Origin: Ciborinia camelliae
Lineage: Eukaryota > Ascomycota > Leotiomycetes > Helotiales > Sclerotiniaceae
Length of the DNA stretch: 64,000 bases
Reading direction: 5' to 3'
Assembly: GCA_025890175.1 (NCBI GenBank)
Contig: JANPYM010000005.1
Coordinates: 779,085-843,084, forward strand
Shown here: positions 19,601 through 33,251 of the stretch, piece by piece
How the letters are laid out: every line of letters begins with the position of its first letter
Position numbering within the stretch: position 1 is the first letter of the stretch
Made by a program: the position numbers and the translations under genes
The notes under the pieces: generated by a model
What the model saw: only the letters and a program-made list of their open reading frames with translations
Database searches by the model: none
What the model was told of the DNA's origin: nothing

Positions 19601-22067
19601 GGGGAAGAAACGTTCAAGAAACGTTGATTGGTGTTTCAAGTGTGTCACAGTCACGATTCACTACCGAACAGAAGGTTCGGTTAGAAGTTAGGTTATTGAA
19701 GAAAAGAAAAGGTTTTATGGATGTTTGATGTTTGAAGTTTGAAGTTTGAACAGCGTTGTCTTATCTGACCTCATCTAGTAGGTAAATTTAGGTAGGTTAC
19801 TTATTGTTACTTATTAGGGATTATTATAGTATTATATCTATAGATAATGGCAGAAAGGTACGATAATGATGTGTACGTAACGTGTATACCGAGCATAGCA
19901 GGATCTTACTATTAGGTAGATACCTAGGTAATCAATCAACACTTTTTGTACCTACAGCCACAATCCCTTCATGATGCTGAGCCCGGATGCCAGATAGTAA
20001 AATTACTCCCGAGATTGAAGAAAAACTCTTGCCAGCGTATTTATTTTGTATAGTAGTTTGTCATTATATGGTTATATTAAATATATGTGCTGGCATATGG
20101 CGTATCGAAGTAATGTAAAGCAATGTAAGTCATTCCTGGACATCAATTACTTGTATTGTAATCTTATCTAGCTTGGAAATTGAGAGGAATTGTAGGTACG
20201 CACCTAAGATTATTTGTTTTGATATAAGTTATTAGCCATATGTGGTAATTTCTGCGGGGGCGGGGAATAAAATGGTTAAAAATTCTAGATCCAGGAGATC
20301 CTAGAAAATGGAATAGGAAAGGAAAGGAACCCTCCTATTGGAGTACTACTGTATGTACTTCCGGAGAACAAATCATACATATGTTGATATATATCAAAAA
20401 AGCATTGGAATATTACTAACTATACAAAAAATAACATAATACCGATGATGCGGAATTGTAATAGATATTTTAGTAAAATGATAAACTGCTTCTTCTATGA
20501 TTTCCTACCAAGGTAGATATATACCATAACTCCATGCATACATCAAGTAGTACTAGGTACATACATGCACAGGTGGACTGGAGCTTTAGCTTCAGTGATA
20601 GTTTCCTTAATAAGTCGAACAGCGGGAATCAGAAGTATAATTATATCAAATTTTCTGGATTTTGCCACAGTGTACCCCTCAGAAATGTTAGAAGTCAAAA
20701 CTTAAAAAAGCCAGAAGTTAAATTTGACCTGGGTTTAAAAATTAACTTGAACGTTATAACTTATTTCTGATATTGAAGAGCCCGTTGAGTTGATACCCCG
20801 AAGTTATTATCGTTATATTAGGTAGATACTAGTAGAGCTTCTAGAATATTGTAATTATATAATAATATAATAAGATGATTATAACATGATTGTAATATAG
20901 TTGCAATATATTTATATAGTCGATGATATTCAAATCCCAGTAAAAACTTCTACGTTTCGGATCTCAGATCACTCATGTTAGATGTTGGATGATGGACGTT
21001 AGATGTTGGATGTCGGATGTTGGATCCCCAGATGTTAGAAATCTGGGGATGATACCAAACCGAAGCCGAAGCCGAAGTCGAGGCCGAAATAGAGTTGCTT
21101 GCGAAAAGAAAAACCTTGCTTATTTGCTTTATTGACGCACATCAAAAATGGTCTGATGGGGAAGGGGAGGGAAGGGGAGGGGAAGGGCCCAGGAAAGGTG
21201 GGATTGATCCGTACCCGACGAATAGGATCCTAGATACCGTTGACCTAAGTAATTGGTAAAATGATGATCGACCCAGGAACCAAAAGGGGAATCTGGCCCG
21301 AGCGTCCTGAAACTTCCTAGGTCCTTCTTTTTTTCAGGGACAGTCTCTCAGAGTCAACACAGGGCTATCTTGCATCACATCACTTAAACTATAGCCCAAG
21401 ATTTCTATCCAAGTACCTACCTTGAAGGATTTCTATAATCACCTTCATATCGGTACCAGTACTCCGCACGATACTTGATATTAATGAAAGAACTAATCGC
21501 CGTTCCATTCTGTCAAAGAAAGCCCACGGGCCGTGGCGGACATGTCCGTGGTAAATACCTAGTCTTGGAAACCATCAAGATTTGATTCATTTGAATAACA
21601 TCATGCTCAATATGAGATAATGGGAATCAACATTTAACCATCATGCTAAATGGAGACCTCCCAATGTTATCAGCCATCAATTGATGAGAAAAGGCCAAGA
21701 TTTCGGTAGCCAACATGGGGTTCTATGCAATAAAATCGGGTGGCGTGCGGGCAGTGTTTAAGAAGCACTTTATGTATAATTATACCAAGATGTCCAAGAC
21801 TCGAACTTGCAATAGTCATCCAGGCCCCCCCCACAGAGATTTTACATATGGAGGTGAGGATCCCATGGAGGCAGGGCACTACTTTTCGGGAGTCCCAATG
21901 CAGGTGAAATGCTGCTGATCATTGCTAGCTTATTATCTGATCATTGATAGCTCGTGGCTAGCTTTTTATCTGACCATTGCTAGTTTACTGTCTGATCGTT
22001 TTTTCTCATTATATACATCAACTCGTGTGCTTCAATGCAACCTTCCTAATACTTCCCGCATTTAAAG
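16605..22067. other. Gene-poor AT-rich belt with short repeats
   Basis: No supported gene in 5.4 kb. A 187-residue forward open frame at 16916-17479 has no recognisable domain and I reject it. From about 17.5 kb the sequence is AT-rich and studded with TACC/GGTA and CCTAGG-type words. Clear tandem stretches: AGGTAAGG units at 18538-18572, CCTACCTACCTA near 18671, AGTAAAA units near 19312-19332, a GAAGCC run near 21060, and AAGGGGAGGG repeats near 21165-21190. These look like microsatellite-rich spacer DNA. Confidence 0.6.
18538..18572 (+). repeat. Short tandem repeat (GGTAAGGA units)
   Basis: Three to four copies of an eight-base unit AAGGAGGT in a row. This is one of the clearest examples of the GGTA-type repeats that pervade 17.5-25.1 kb. 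Confidence 0.8.
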
Positions 22068-23549
22068 ATGCAACTTCCACCTCCTGAAATCATTGCCACT
22101 TGGCCGGCGCCTAACTATGAAAATCCCATAACTCGTGGAGAAGGAGTTCTAGTCGTCAATTCGATATTATTCCCAGTGGTTCTACTCATAATACTTATTC
22201 GACTCTATGCTCGACTTCGAATATCAAAAAGCTTTGGATTAGATGACTGGCTCATTATTGCAGCTATGCTGCCTGCGACAACATTTGCCATCCTCGCAGT
22301 TCTCGCCGAGGAAAGATTCGAGTTCGGTCGACATTTATGGGATATAAAACCTATGGAGTTTAAGTTTGGGTTGCAATTCCTCATGATAACAGAAATTATC
22401 TTTGCATTTGGACAAACTCTCACAAAATGCTCTATGCTGGCAATGCTGTATCGAATCTTGTCAAGTGGGAAACGTTTCAAGAGGTTGACTATCGCAGCGA
22501 CAATTATAATTGCTATCTTAGGTTCTATATTCATCACCATTGTGATTTTTCAATGCCGGTTCGTTTGCTCAAATATTTGTACTCTTCTTCGTCAATATAC
22601 GTATCATTCACTGAATGATCAAACAGACCACCATCTCATTACTGGATCTTGACATCGAATCCTCAACCAGAATGTATCAACCAAGTAGTTCATGTCACGT
22701 TTGCTGGAAGCTTGAATACCCTAACTGATTTTGTTGTTGTCTTGTTTCCCATCCCGAAAATGTTAAAGCTACAAATTCCTCGACGTCAACGTCTCGGCAT
22801 CATTTTTCTCTTCGCGGCCGGATTTCTCGTTTGTATTGCTGGAGCCGTGAGAACTTATTACACCTATGTAGAATTGAGTTCTTTCGACAGAACCTGGGAT
22901 AGTTATGGTGTGTGGATAAGTAGTTGTGTCGAACTTTATGTTGGCATAGTATGCGTCTCATTTCTTTTCTACTCATTTTTACATCATTCTTTCCTCCTTT
23001 ACAAATACCAGGTAGAAAGTTCTAACGAATTACTAGATCTGTGCCTCTATTCCCGCGACGAAACCCTTTTTCAAACGCTACTTCTTCGAACCAACGGTCA
23101 CCTCCACCCGCAACAACCACTACGCAATCTCGTCTGCCGACAAGGGACCCTTCTCAGGATCTAACACATCTGGAACCTCACGGACATCACGAACAATGCA
23201 ATGCGATGTCGAATTAGGCGATATTCGGGAGCGAGAAATGAGAACAAAGGGACGTTCAAGAAATCTGGATGCAATTGAAGAGGTAATGGGAAACGAAACT
23301 ACGATAACGAGCTTTGGGCATGTGAGGGGCCAAGGAAATAGGGGGAGAAGCAGTGACGATTCCAAGGGGACAGATCTGGGGATAGGGATGGAGATGGAGA
23401 TGGGGATAATGGAGATGAGAGATGGCGAAATCAGCGCAAGGACTGCGGATACCTTTGATTTCAGGAGGTCTTCCAAGGATGAATTAATCGATGAGGTGGA
23501 TATAGGCATGATACCTTACAATCCTCATCCACGGCAATCTTCTCGGTGA
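22068..23549 (+). CDS. Seven-TM rhodopsin-like fungal membrane protein
   Basis: Three exons (22068-22558, 22627-22948, 23037-23549) give 441 residues with matching phases. Intron 2 ends ACTAG after a TCTAACG branch site. Seven hydrophobic segments fill residues 25-290. The cytoplasmic LYARLRISKSFGLDDW loop after TM1, the QC in the middle, and the ICASIPATKPFFKRYF motif after TM7 are hallmarks of the large fungal 'rhodopsin domain' family of plasma-membrane proteins often labelled integral membrane or Pth11-related. The N-terminus is short and has no CFEM cysteine domain. The C-terminal 130 residues are hydrophilic and end in a Met/Glu/Gly-rich low-complexity stretch (GMEMEMGIMEM) from a GGAGAT-type DNA repeat. 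Ligand and signalling role are unknown for nearly all members. It stands alone in the repeat-rich belt. Confidence 0.88.
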
Positions 23550-26189
23550 CGATAATCCGAGAAACCAATCTTTCAGACCCATTCATATATGATGGAGAAA
23601 ATCGGGAGTGGGACCGGAGGGGGACGGGGGGAGTTACTTGTGCTTGCGTGTGTGCGTGTTTTTTTTCGGCGTTAAAAGCGCGATTTTGGTCGATGGGAAT
23701 TGGGAAAAAATCCCGGGATGCGCATATATCATGTCATATCATATCATATCATATCAAGGAGTCCAGGCGTCGAAAAAATCCTCGGTATATAGTACTATAT
23801 ACTATATGGATATCTACTAATTACCTAGGTAGATACCTAGTAGCGGAGATTACATTTTGAAAATGTAAGATTTATCTACCTACTTATACATTTTGTACAA
23901 TACAATACAATACAAAGGAAAGGAAAGAATATATATTTATTTTCTAATGAATGGAAAGAATCAAATATCTAAGGCATTCACAGTTAGACTTTATTAACTT
24001 TTCGGTTTTTACCTGACCTTGTCTTACCTTGTCTTGGATGTATGTATGTATGTATGTACTCGAGTACTGTATCTTTATCTAGTTTCTATAGTACAAGAGT
24101 AAAGTCGAAAAGAGTTGAGGGATTAAAATGAATGAATGATCAAAATCAAATGAATTCCTTTTTTTTTTTGCTCTCTTTCTCAACCTTACCTGTAACCTTA
24201 GGTAGTTTTCTTTCTCCTTCTCTCTTTCTAGTATAATAATGTTACAATAATAATACAATAATCTCAATCCCAATCTCGGACTTTCAACTCGCTTTGAAAA
24301 TTTGGAAAATTAATTCCTTACCTCCCCTCCTACCTCCTGTAATCATGTCTAGGTACTTTCTAAAGTATTTAACTTAACTACCTAGGTAGATACCTGGATC
24401 ATGGGTCCTGCCTGGATGCTCATAGTAATAGCATAGATAGGATAGGTACTAATTCTATTTTATTATTCAAGTTGCACATCTAGATCTAGAATACTTACTT
24501 ACCTTAGGTATTATTCGGATTCGGGGTCCGACTTCCCGTTTTTTTTAACTTTTTTTGACGTATGTAGCTGATTTGATTTGATGCTGATGCTGCATTGCCA
24601 AACAAATTTATATGGCTTGATTCTTTTCATCATTTAATTATTAGGTACCTATCTAGATATAGTAGGTATACATGTATCACTATCATGAAGATTACTATCA
24701 TCGAGATTATTATTATCATTATTGTTATCATTGCTATCTGGCGAACGGATGTTTGGTTTGGTTTGGTTTGGATTCTTATTTGGTTTGGATATTGGGAGTA
24801 GAGGTTGATTACCTAGTAGGTAGGTATTGATTTAGATTTTCGGAATTTTAGTTAGTATTGGAGGGATGGTGAGATAATATGAGATGGTCTAAGAACTGAT
24901 GGGTGGCTATTCATCTACCTATCTAGTTCTAGGTAGTTCTGGCCTGAGATGGATGGATGGATGAGTGGGTTTATACAAGTATAACCTTGGGAATTATTTA
25001 CACTCTCGGTTAGGTTCAAGTTCCCTCGGTTACTTACATATATGTCTAAGGAGTACTACATACAGTATATACCTAGTACCTACCTACCTACATTTACTAT
25101 TAGGAGTGGCCCCCATCCCCTTTCGCTTATTTTGATTGTTCCGTGTTATCCAAATACCAAGCTAGTCATTGCTCTGTGTTCTTGTTTACTTTTATTTCGA
25201 TGATTCAATGCAGCCCCTATTCACTCACTCTTTATCGTCTAATCCTTCGCGATTCTAATTCATTTTTTTGTATATCTCTGTAGTTTCTCTTATTCGTTAT
25301 ATGAATTATTATCCAACTTCCCTCGTTCACTATTCACTTCTTCAGATTTCATTCTGTACTGTGCTTTATTCCTCAACTATTATTCCCCACTCACCTCCAA
25401 GTCCTACCCCCCCTCATCCATCATAATTCATTTCCCCTGGCCCTCTCACTAGGAAGATTATAGTCTCCGCCCTACAATATCTCCCCTATAATCTCCCTCG
25501 CCTATCCATCTCCTTTTCAATAATTCACTTCGTCCAATCAGTTTCCCTTCCAGCCCCCCTCCCCTCAAGGATTATTCCATAATTCAATTACTCCCCCATT
25601 CTCCCCCCTTTAAGGCTTATTCACCCCTTTCATTGAATTATTCGATTTATTATTTACTTATCTGACTATCGTCTCGCTAGGTAAACTCTCTGTTATTCAC
25701 CAGCCCTTCCCCTCCCCCCCCCCTACTTCGCTTTCATTCTTTTATTTTATCTCCGTGCTCCATTTCTCCAACCCACATTTTATTTCACCCACCTTGAATC
25801 ATTTCACTTGCACATGTGCATAACACATCTACAGACTCATCTAACTCACATGGAAATTAATCTTACAAGTACTTCCATCTTCTCTCCTCCCCTATCCAAA
25901 TCCCCTGACTACGGGTTTTGGTGCAAGGATTGCTAGTACCTATCCCTCACATGCGGTATTTCCAATTCAAGTTACCATGATCAACCAAGACACACATCTA
26001 AAAAATAGCCATTCATTAAATAATAATAATAAAATAAGCTCCATGATTCTAAACTATTTACTCATCTACCCTCAAATCATAAACGCCTAATACAATGCCA
26101 ATGATCAATCCCCAACGCCCATCATGATGGTATCCAGTAATTTACAAAACAAAACCTCCATCCCAGGTTGACCAAATCCAACCATCCAT
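23550..26189. other. Gene-free region: microsatellites, then pyrimidine-rich tract
   Basis: 23.7-25.1 kb carries many short repeats: CATATCATATC near 23735, ACAATACAATACAA near 23900, TGTATGTATGTA near 24040, and GGTTTGGTTTGG near 24755. Many CCTAGGTA words also occur. From about 25.2 to 25.8 kb the forward strand is strikingly C/T-rich with few G. No open frame is supported. The last 100 bases are the 3' flank of the Tof1 gene. Confidence 0.6.
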
Positions 26190-29100
26190 TTATTCCTCAT
26201 CATCACTACTATCCATAATAAAGCCCGCTTTAACCCTCTGTCTCCCGATTTTCGCCACCGGTACAATATTCTCTTCATCCTCATCATCTATATCAATTGC
26301 TCCTTTCGTCACCAAAGGCTCATCATCGTCGTCATTCAAGTCATCACTTGATATTTTTCGTCTCTTTGGCTGTGCTGATCGATGAGGGCTTGAGAGTGGC
26401 GTATCCGTTTTCTCAGCTTCTTCTTCTTCTTCTTCCGAGTCTGCATCATCGGCACCGATACCTACACCACCAACCTCCTCATCACTATCCAGTGAAATCA
26501 CACTACTTCCCCTCTTCTTACCTCCCGTCATCACCACATCCCCATCCTCATCACTATTTGCATCTCCTTCTCCATCCAACACACCCGCCATCCTCTTTTT
26601 ACCATTTTCCCTCTGTTGGCCCACCCCCAATAGCTCCTTCATAATATTAATTTTATTCTGCTGTCTCAATCTCTCCTCGGCCTCAAAGAAAATGCGGTCT
26701 TGCTCCTCATCATCCTCATCACTATCATGAACATACAATTCACTCTTGATCTTGCGGTTCTTCTCGAGTTCCCTTGCTCTCCTAGCAACAGCGCGGGCCT
26801 CGATTTGTTCATCCGTGAGCCCACGACTTTCAGGCTCTTCGCTTCCTTCCTTTCTGCGTCTTCTTCGACTCTTCTTGAGTGCCTTTAATGCGTCTGATTT
26901 CTTCATTGCTGTGGGCCCACCAGGTTCGAAGAGTAGTTCTTCTTCATCATCATCAATGCCATCATCCGATTCATCATCAAATGCTGCACGTTTGCGATTC
27001 ATGCCAGCAGATACTCTCCTGATTTGATCAAGTGCTCCTTTGCCGTCGTCAAATGTTGGTGGAGCGAATTCATATTTTTTGATTAAATCTAGGGCTTCCT
27101 TGATCTGATCTGCAGATTTCGCTGACGGGACAATCCAGGAAGTCTCAGGGTCATCGGCAGCTCCAATACTTGTAAGTCCGACAAGCTTCATTAAGAGGCG
27201 TAAATAACCATTCTTGAACATTGCTGTTTTCCGAGCATCATTGTCCGGCTTGAGGACTGCATTAAGGTTAGCGAGATAGAGGCAAGAATGGATAACCAGT
27301 GATACATACGAATGGTAGGAGCCTTTGGAGGCTCGACCTCAACGGCAGGGGTCTCCTCATCTTCCGCAAATGGATCTTTCTCCACGGATTGCAAAGCCTG
27401 ATTTGCCGCCTCCCAACCCCTCCGTTCACTCTCCGCAGGTGATAATTGTGACTTGACCCATTCAATATGATCAGCCTCATTCCTATCAAGTAAAGCCCCA
27501 ACAGCAACACCGATTTGTTCTTCCCACTCCAGTCCACCCTTGACTTCCAATTCAGCCGCAGCTTTAGGCTTGGTAGATATTGTCTGCTTTTCATAGCCAT
27601 ATTCCAAGAAATGCGCAGTGCCATTGGTTTTCGAAAAGAGCATTTCCACCACAAGTTCCGGGCGTTCTTGTATTTTCCTCGTGCATTTCTTTAAAAGCTG
27701 CTTTACCATTTCGTCCCACTCTTTATAGGAAGGAGACTGAGAATCTAGCCCCCCTGGGCCTTTGATCATCTTATAGAATAAATGGATAATATCCACCCTG
27801 AACAACATGACACTCATATCCTGTTTGAAAGCCACTCTATAGAAAAATCTATGGGCTCGTTTCAATTGGGCTGGTTTGAGGTCAAGATAGAACTTCGTGA
27901 ACGATAAGAACGTATCAATGCATCCTTGTGATAGAAATTTGGCAGCAAAGCGTTTGTAATCGAACTTCCGCTCGGAAGACTCTTTTTGTGCTCGTGCCTC
28001 ATCTTCACCATCAGACTCATCAATTATATCGTCATCACCTTGGTCCTCTCCTGCATCCCTCGCAGCTTTCTTCTTTTTTCGTGTGCGTCTCCGAGATCTT
28101 ACTTGCATATCCACATTCTGCTTTGAGTATTGTTCCAGTATACGCATATAATTATGCGTCAGCTCCGTGCAAGAATCCAGATAACCAAACCCTTGATCTT
28201 TATATGATCGAGTAATCATCGCCACTCGTTCGTGGGTTGTGTCTTCGTAGAATATACGAGCAAGAATATTTTCGGCAATTTCTTGATCATCCTCAAGGGG
28301 TGAATCTGCCATTTCTTGGACGGTGAGAAGAATTTGGGTGAAACATTTCATGGCAGCACTTAAATCATACCAATTTTTGTTCTCAAAGTTAGAGTCCACT
28401 GCTCTATTGAGCGTGATGAACATCTCTTGGTTGAGCACGTTTGCAACGAGGGCAAAACTATCTACCTCCTCTGCTCCTTTAGTTTTGGAAGACTTTTTGT
28501 TCTTTCTTCTTACTCTTTCCGCCTCGAGAAACCATGATATGAGATAAAAGAATTGTCGTTGATGGTATTCAAGGACTCTTTCAGCCTCTCTATCAATGGC
28601 TTTTCGGATATGCAGGAAAAGGGGATTGAAACCAGAATCGAGAAACTCCTCAACAAATGCTCGTAAATTTTTTGTTGCCGATGCATTGAGGGGGACCGGG
28701 TTATCAAAAGCTAGCGGTCCACTTTCTCCTTTCACTGCTCTCCTGGGTGGCTTAAACTTTTTAGTGCTATCCATTTTGTCCAGTCCTCCTCTACCAGTTC
28801 TCAGAGCAGCCTGGCCAGAAATTGTTGTCATTTTCGCATCATCTCGTTGCATCCAAGCCATTGTTCCGAATCGATTATGCCTCGTGGGGGCATTTGTCTG
28901 ATAACTTCGAAGCATTGCTTGTTCCTTCTTTCGTAGCCTAACCAATTCATCTGTCTTGCTATTATCCATGGCCTTCTCACTGAAGAATAACTTCTCAACA
29001 TCCACTCCTTTGATCAAATGGAAGATAACATCCATGATCACAACATCCTGGGTATTGAAATCCTCTCCCATTGTCGAAGAGACCGTCAAAAGAAGATGGA

Positions 29101-29815
29101 ATATATCTTGGTAGTCGAAAGCATCAATTGTCGCAGACCTCGAGATTTCCGCCTCATCTCCTTCGTATTGACCATTCGGTGGAGGTGCAATCATAGCAAT
29201 ATTCCGCAGAAAGTACAAGAGCAATTTGATAATGCCCTCATCTCTAGTACTCCGGTCCCCAATATCCTCCGCCATTGCTGGCAACGCGCATCTAACCGCC
29301 GTATGTAATATTCTCGCTCCATCGAACCCAAGAACCGATCTCTTATATCCCACTTGCGCAATTTCTAAATATGGCACATGTCGATGATGATTAACTGTCA
29401 TTTCCTTGTTCTTTTCTAATGGCCAAGTTAATGGGACCAATAGTTCCAGACATGCCAACGCTATCTTCGATTTCAATCGATCGTCCGTGGCATTCTCGGG
29501 CCATGCTGCGAGGATTTGTAGAAGATCTCCTCCTACTAAATTTGATTCTGCGAGACATCGTGCGACATCTAATCGATTTGCCTTCTCATCGTAAAGCTTT
29601 AACCACTTCTTCAGATCTCGTAAACATGCCAATGCATCATCTCCTAGTATGTATCGTCCATCTTCATCCGCTCCGCTTCCTCCCAGCTACAAATGGGTTA
29701 ATTCTTAAACCTTTTCAGAAAATATACTTGAAATACTTACAGCTGTGACCAAACTATTCACATAAGCTCTCACTTCAGGATCCACAACATCTCTTTTGCC
29801 ACCCGCGAACTCCAT
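26190..29815 (-). CDS. tof1: Topoisomerase 1-associated factor 1 (Tof1/Swi1, Timeless family)
   Basis: Three exons on the reverse strand (29741-29815, 27310-29686, 26190-27256), with introns of 54 and 53 bases, give 1,172 residues, the normal size for fungal Tof1/Swi1. The N-terminal 300 residues are the TIMELESS domain: [22 protein letters not shown] right after exon 1, then [17 protein letters not shown]. Helical-repeat sequence follows, with a basic [15 protein letters not shown] patch near the middle. The C-terminal 300 residues are acidic and contain several Ser-Asp-Glu blocks resembling CK2 sites. The protein works in the nucleus with Csm3/Swi3 at replication forks, keeping helicase and polymerase coupled, stabilising stalled forks and supporting the S-phase checkpoint. 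It is divergent to the dehydrogenase gene with a 351-base gap. No damage is seen. Confidence 0.95.
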
Positions 29816-30166
29816 GTTGTGTTGTGTGGTAAATCGTCGTTGTCATGAATATCATAGCATACCTAATAATTCATCAATATAGTTTTGATAAAACCGCTTT
29901 ACACGCTCCTACAAAATTCGTGGGTCGCGACGCGTACCCCTGTCAAAGCCACATGGGTAGGGTAGGTTAGTTAGATCACGGCGGGCGGGCGCGCTCCCGG
30001 GCCGAAGGCAATTCTACCCCTCGGCACAGACAGAATAAGCTTAAATGCTGGGGTAAGCCGATATTAACCTTCTCTACATTCAAACTTCATTCCATTTGTC
30101 AATTCCACACGAACACGATAACTTCATTTCATTTCCTTCAAGCTAACATTGTCGCCGTCGCCCAAG
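29816..30166. promoter_or_regulatory. Divergent promoter between Tof1 and the dehydrogenase gene
   Basis: 351 bases separate the two start codons, so both promoters must lie here. The middle is GC-rich (GCGGGCGGGCGCGC near 29980), unlike the AT-rich flanks, and the side next to the dehydrogenase is pyrimidine-rich. No specific factor site can be proved by eye. Confidence 0.6.
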
Positions 30167-31306
30167 ATGATATCCCCCATTGTTAGAAGAGCACTTCTGC
30201 AAAGTTCAAAGCATGCAAGATCATTCAGTTCCAGCCGAATCCTCTCGGCGCAAGACGTCAAGAGCCTGGGTGTTATTGGAGCTGGACAAATGGTAAATTA
30301 GCTTTCACTGAATTTCCTAATGATCAATTTGCTCACGAAACATAGGGTTTGGGAATAGCATTAGTAGCAGCACAAAGAGCTGGTGTACCAGTCACTCTCG
30401 TCGATACAAATCAAGCCTCCCTTGATAAAGGTCTAGCGTTTGCCGGTATGCATTCCATGCAGTTTTGCCTTCAATATTTTGGAGACGCCTAACTAATTAG
30501 TACCTCATTCTAGATAAACTACTGGCCAAAGATGTAACTAAACAACGCATAACCCAAGAACAATCCGATAGTATCCGTTCCCTCCTCACACCCACCACAA
30601 AATTGGACGATCTTTCCTCCGCAGACTTCGTAATTGAAGCTGTCCCCGAAATCCCCTCCTTAAAATTCTCCATCTTCAGTTCCCTTGCCCAGATCTGTCC
30701 TCCCCATGCCATCCTCGCCACTAACACCTCTTCCATATCCATAACACGAATTGCTGCATCCACAACTAAAGACCCAACCGATACCAGCGCTTCCTCCCGT
30801 GTGGTGTCAACACATTTCATGAATCCGGTGCCCATTCAAAAGGGCGTCGAAATTATTACCGGATTACAAACAAGTCAAAGTACATTGGATGCGGCCATTG
30901 AATTCTGCAAGCGAATGGGCAAAATCCCATCTACTTCAGCGGATTCGCCGGGCTTTCTGGCAAATCGAATTTTGATGCCTTATATTAACGAAGCTATAAT
31001 ATGCTTAGAGACGGGTGTTGGGAAAAGAGATGATATTGATGCGATAATGAAGAATGGAACCAATGTACCCATGGGACCATTACAATTGGCCGACTTTATT
31101 GGTATTGATACGTGTCTAGCGATTATGAAGGTCTTACACGAGGAGACGGGAGATAGTAAGTACAGACCTAGTGTATTGCTAGGGAAAATGGTAGATGCCG
31201 GTTGGTTGGGCAAGAAAAGTGGAAAGGGGTGAGTTTCTTCTTTTCTTCTTCTCCCATCTGTGAATGAATTTACTGACACTTTGATGGCAGATTTTATGAC
31301 TATTAG
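30167..31306 (+). CDS. Mitochondrial 3-hydroxyacyl-CoA (3-hydroxybutyryl-CoA) dehydrogenase
   Basis: Four exons (30167-30292, 30346-30445, 30514-31228, 31291-31306) give 318 residues; the last exon holds only five codons plus the stop. Residues 1-25 are basic and Ser/Arg-rich without acids, a likely mitochondrial presequence. The NAD-binding Rossmann motif GAGQMG lies at 38-43. The family's TNTSS lies at 145-149. His176 in STHFMNPVP and Glu188 match the catalytic His/Glu pair of short-chain L-3-hydroxyacyl-CoA dehydrogenases. The C-terminal domain has GFLANRILMPYINEA and a GKKSGKGFY end, both typical. The enzyme oxidises L-3-hydroxyacyl-CoA to 3-ketoacyl-CoA with NAD+ in beta-oxidation of short chains; a role in butanoate or branched-chain metabolism is also possible. 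The length is normal and the gene intact. Confidence 0.93.
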
Positions 31307-33251
31307 ATGATAATTAATGTTAATTTATGAATTAATTTTACCATGAATGCGGAGTTTGAGAGTTTGAAGCCAAAGTTACATGAAGCTTCTAATAATCCCA
31401 CGCACGTCAAGCGCTTCCTGCTTCCTGCTTCCTGCTTCCTGAGCACTTTACACTCGCAACAAATAGGTCTTTTGATAGTCATTGAACCATTTGGTGATGG
31501 AGGAGGATCTGTCAAACGCCCAAGACCTCAGATATATTAACAGGGTGTTATCTGGCATCTACGTTGCTCCAATCGCTTTCAATACCATACTTTGCTCTTT
31601 GTCCATTTTCATGCCTTCGCTCTTCAGGTTTCACAGTTAACATTTTTGCTTCTCTTGCCTCTTTTCTTTTTTCACTCGTAGTAACATAAACAGGAAAGGA
31701 GTTGGGGCTAGATGCGTTGTTTTCTGCGTTCATGTAGATAGTAGTATGTAAGAGATAGTTGAATGAGGAGTATCTAAATCTGAGTGTATGAGTGTAGTCC
31801 GGTTATCCAGTATCTGTTGGACCACATGGCTTGCATAACATTGAAGTTGGGATAAAATTTACTGTTCACTTTTTCATTCCTTTGCATTCATCTGCACCCG
31901 GACCTTCCCAGCATCATATTCACTTCAACGACTAGGTATTTCAGCCAATCCCCCCCCTAACATCTAATCTAACTCAAATCTTTTGTTGCATATCTGCTTC
32001 AGGGCCTAGGGGCCTGTAACCCCCTTCTGTAAAGCCTGTAATTAGTTTATAGCACTAAAGTGCGCAGAGCTGGTAAGGAATGGTGTGGAAAGTATACTGT
32101 GGCTCCATAGGTTGAATGGTGATGGAAATTCTGAGATTAAATTGAGTACATGGCAATTAATTAACATCACATATCACAGCACAAACAAAAGATGGAATGG
32201 AGTAAATCAACTTGCACACAATGATATTGCCATCCCATGATTCAAATATCTACAAGTGCTTTTCTTTCCATCATCTTCTCCTTCTGTCAAGTCAATCATC
32301 CTCTTGTAAAGCTTTCCCTCTTCCCCCTTCCCCCTTCCTACCAACCCAATCCCGTATATTCCCCCCACCTTATCCCCACCCATCTCATCATTGGCACCCT
32401 CGCCGATCCCAAAATCCCATGCTCAGCTCTTTCCCTCTTTAAAGTAAACCCCCTATGATCAAAAAAACCCAAACTCAAGCCCCTAGAAAGAGAAGAAGAA
32501 AACAAAAACATAAACACAAGAAGTCGAAGTCAAAAAATCCAGTTCCAAATCCAGTCCGAGAAGAAATAAAACCCTATCGAAACAAACAAAGTGGCCAAAT
32601 TATACACAGATGAGAATCGAAGTACCGAAGAAGAAGAAGAAGAAAGACTTTGCTTTGCTTTGTTGTGACCCCCAATCCAATCCAATTCCCAAACCTGCCT
32701 TTCTCTTTCCCTGTAGAAAAGAATTGGATATGAAAACACAACAGAAGAGAAGAGAGAAAGTAAGATAGATATAAAAACAAGTCCGGATAGTATCTCCAAG
32801 AAAATACAGAGAAGGGTGAAAAGGTTCAAAAGGTTGAAGGTCGAAATGTCGAAATGTAGAAGAAGATGACGTCGGGTGCTCGTTTGGGTTGTGGTCGAAA
32901 TATGAGGTCGAAGTATGAAGTATGTATAGAGAATATATAAATCGTATATATGTATGTATGCGTATATGGATGATTCACACGTATATAGCAAGAAAGCAGT
33001 AATGGATCTGAAGCTTTGGGGTTCTGGTGATGAGGCGAAAGATTTCGAGGGGAGATGGCTGAGGGGGGAATTTGGTTGTTTTGGGGGTGAGGTGAGGAAT
33101 TTCTTGTCTTTTTGAGGGAGAAGAGAGACTTCTATGCTCTACTCTTTCTTCGAATTGCAATGCCACTAAACCAATGCGAATCTTTGAAAGAAAAACTTTT
33201 GTGTGCGCAGAGATGTGAACGAGAATGGGAAGAAGATGCAGGCAAATCTCT
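31307..33251. other. Intergenic region, no gene seen
   Basis: About 1.9 kb between the convergent dehydrogenase and homeobox genes. It contains a TTCCTGC triple repeat near 31417-31440 and a C/T-rich block at 32280-32460. Open frames here are low-complexity and overlap on both strands. The right end is probably the 3' UTR of the homeobox gene. Confidence 0.5.
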
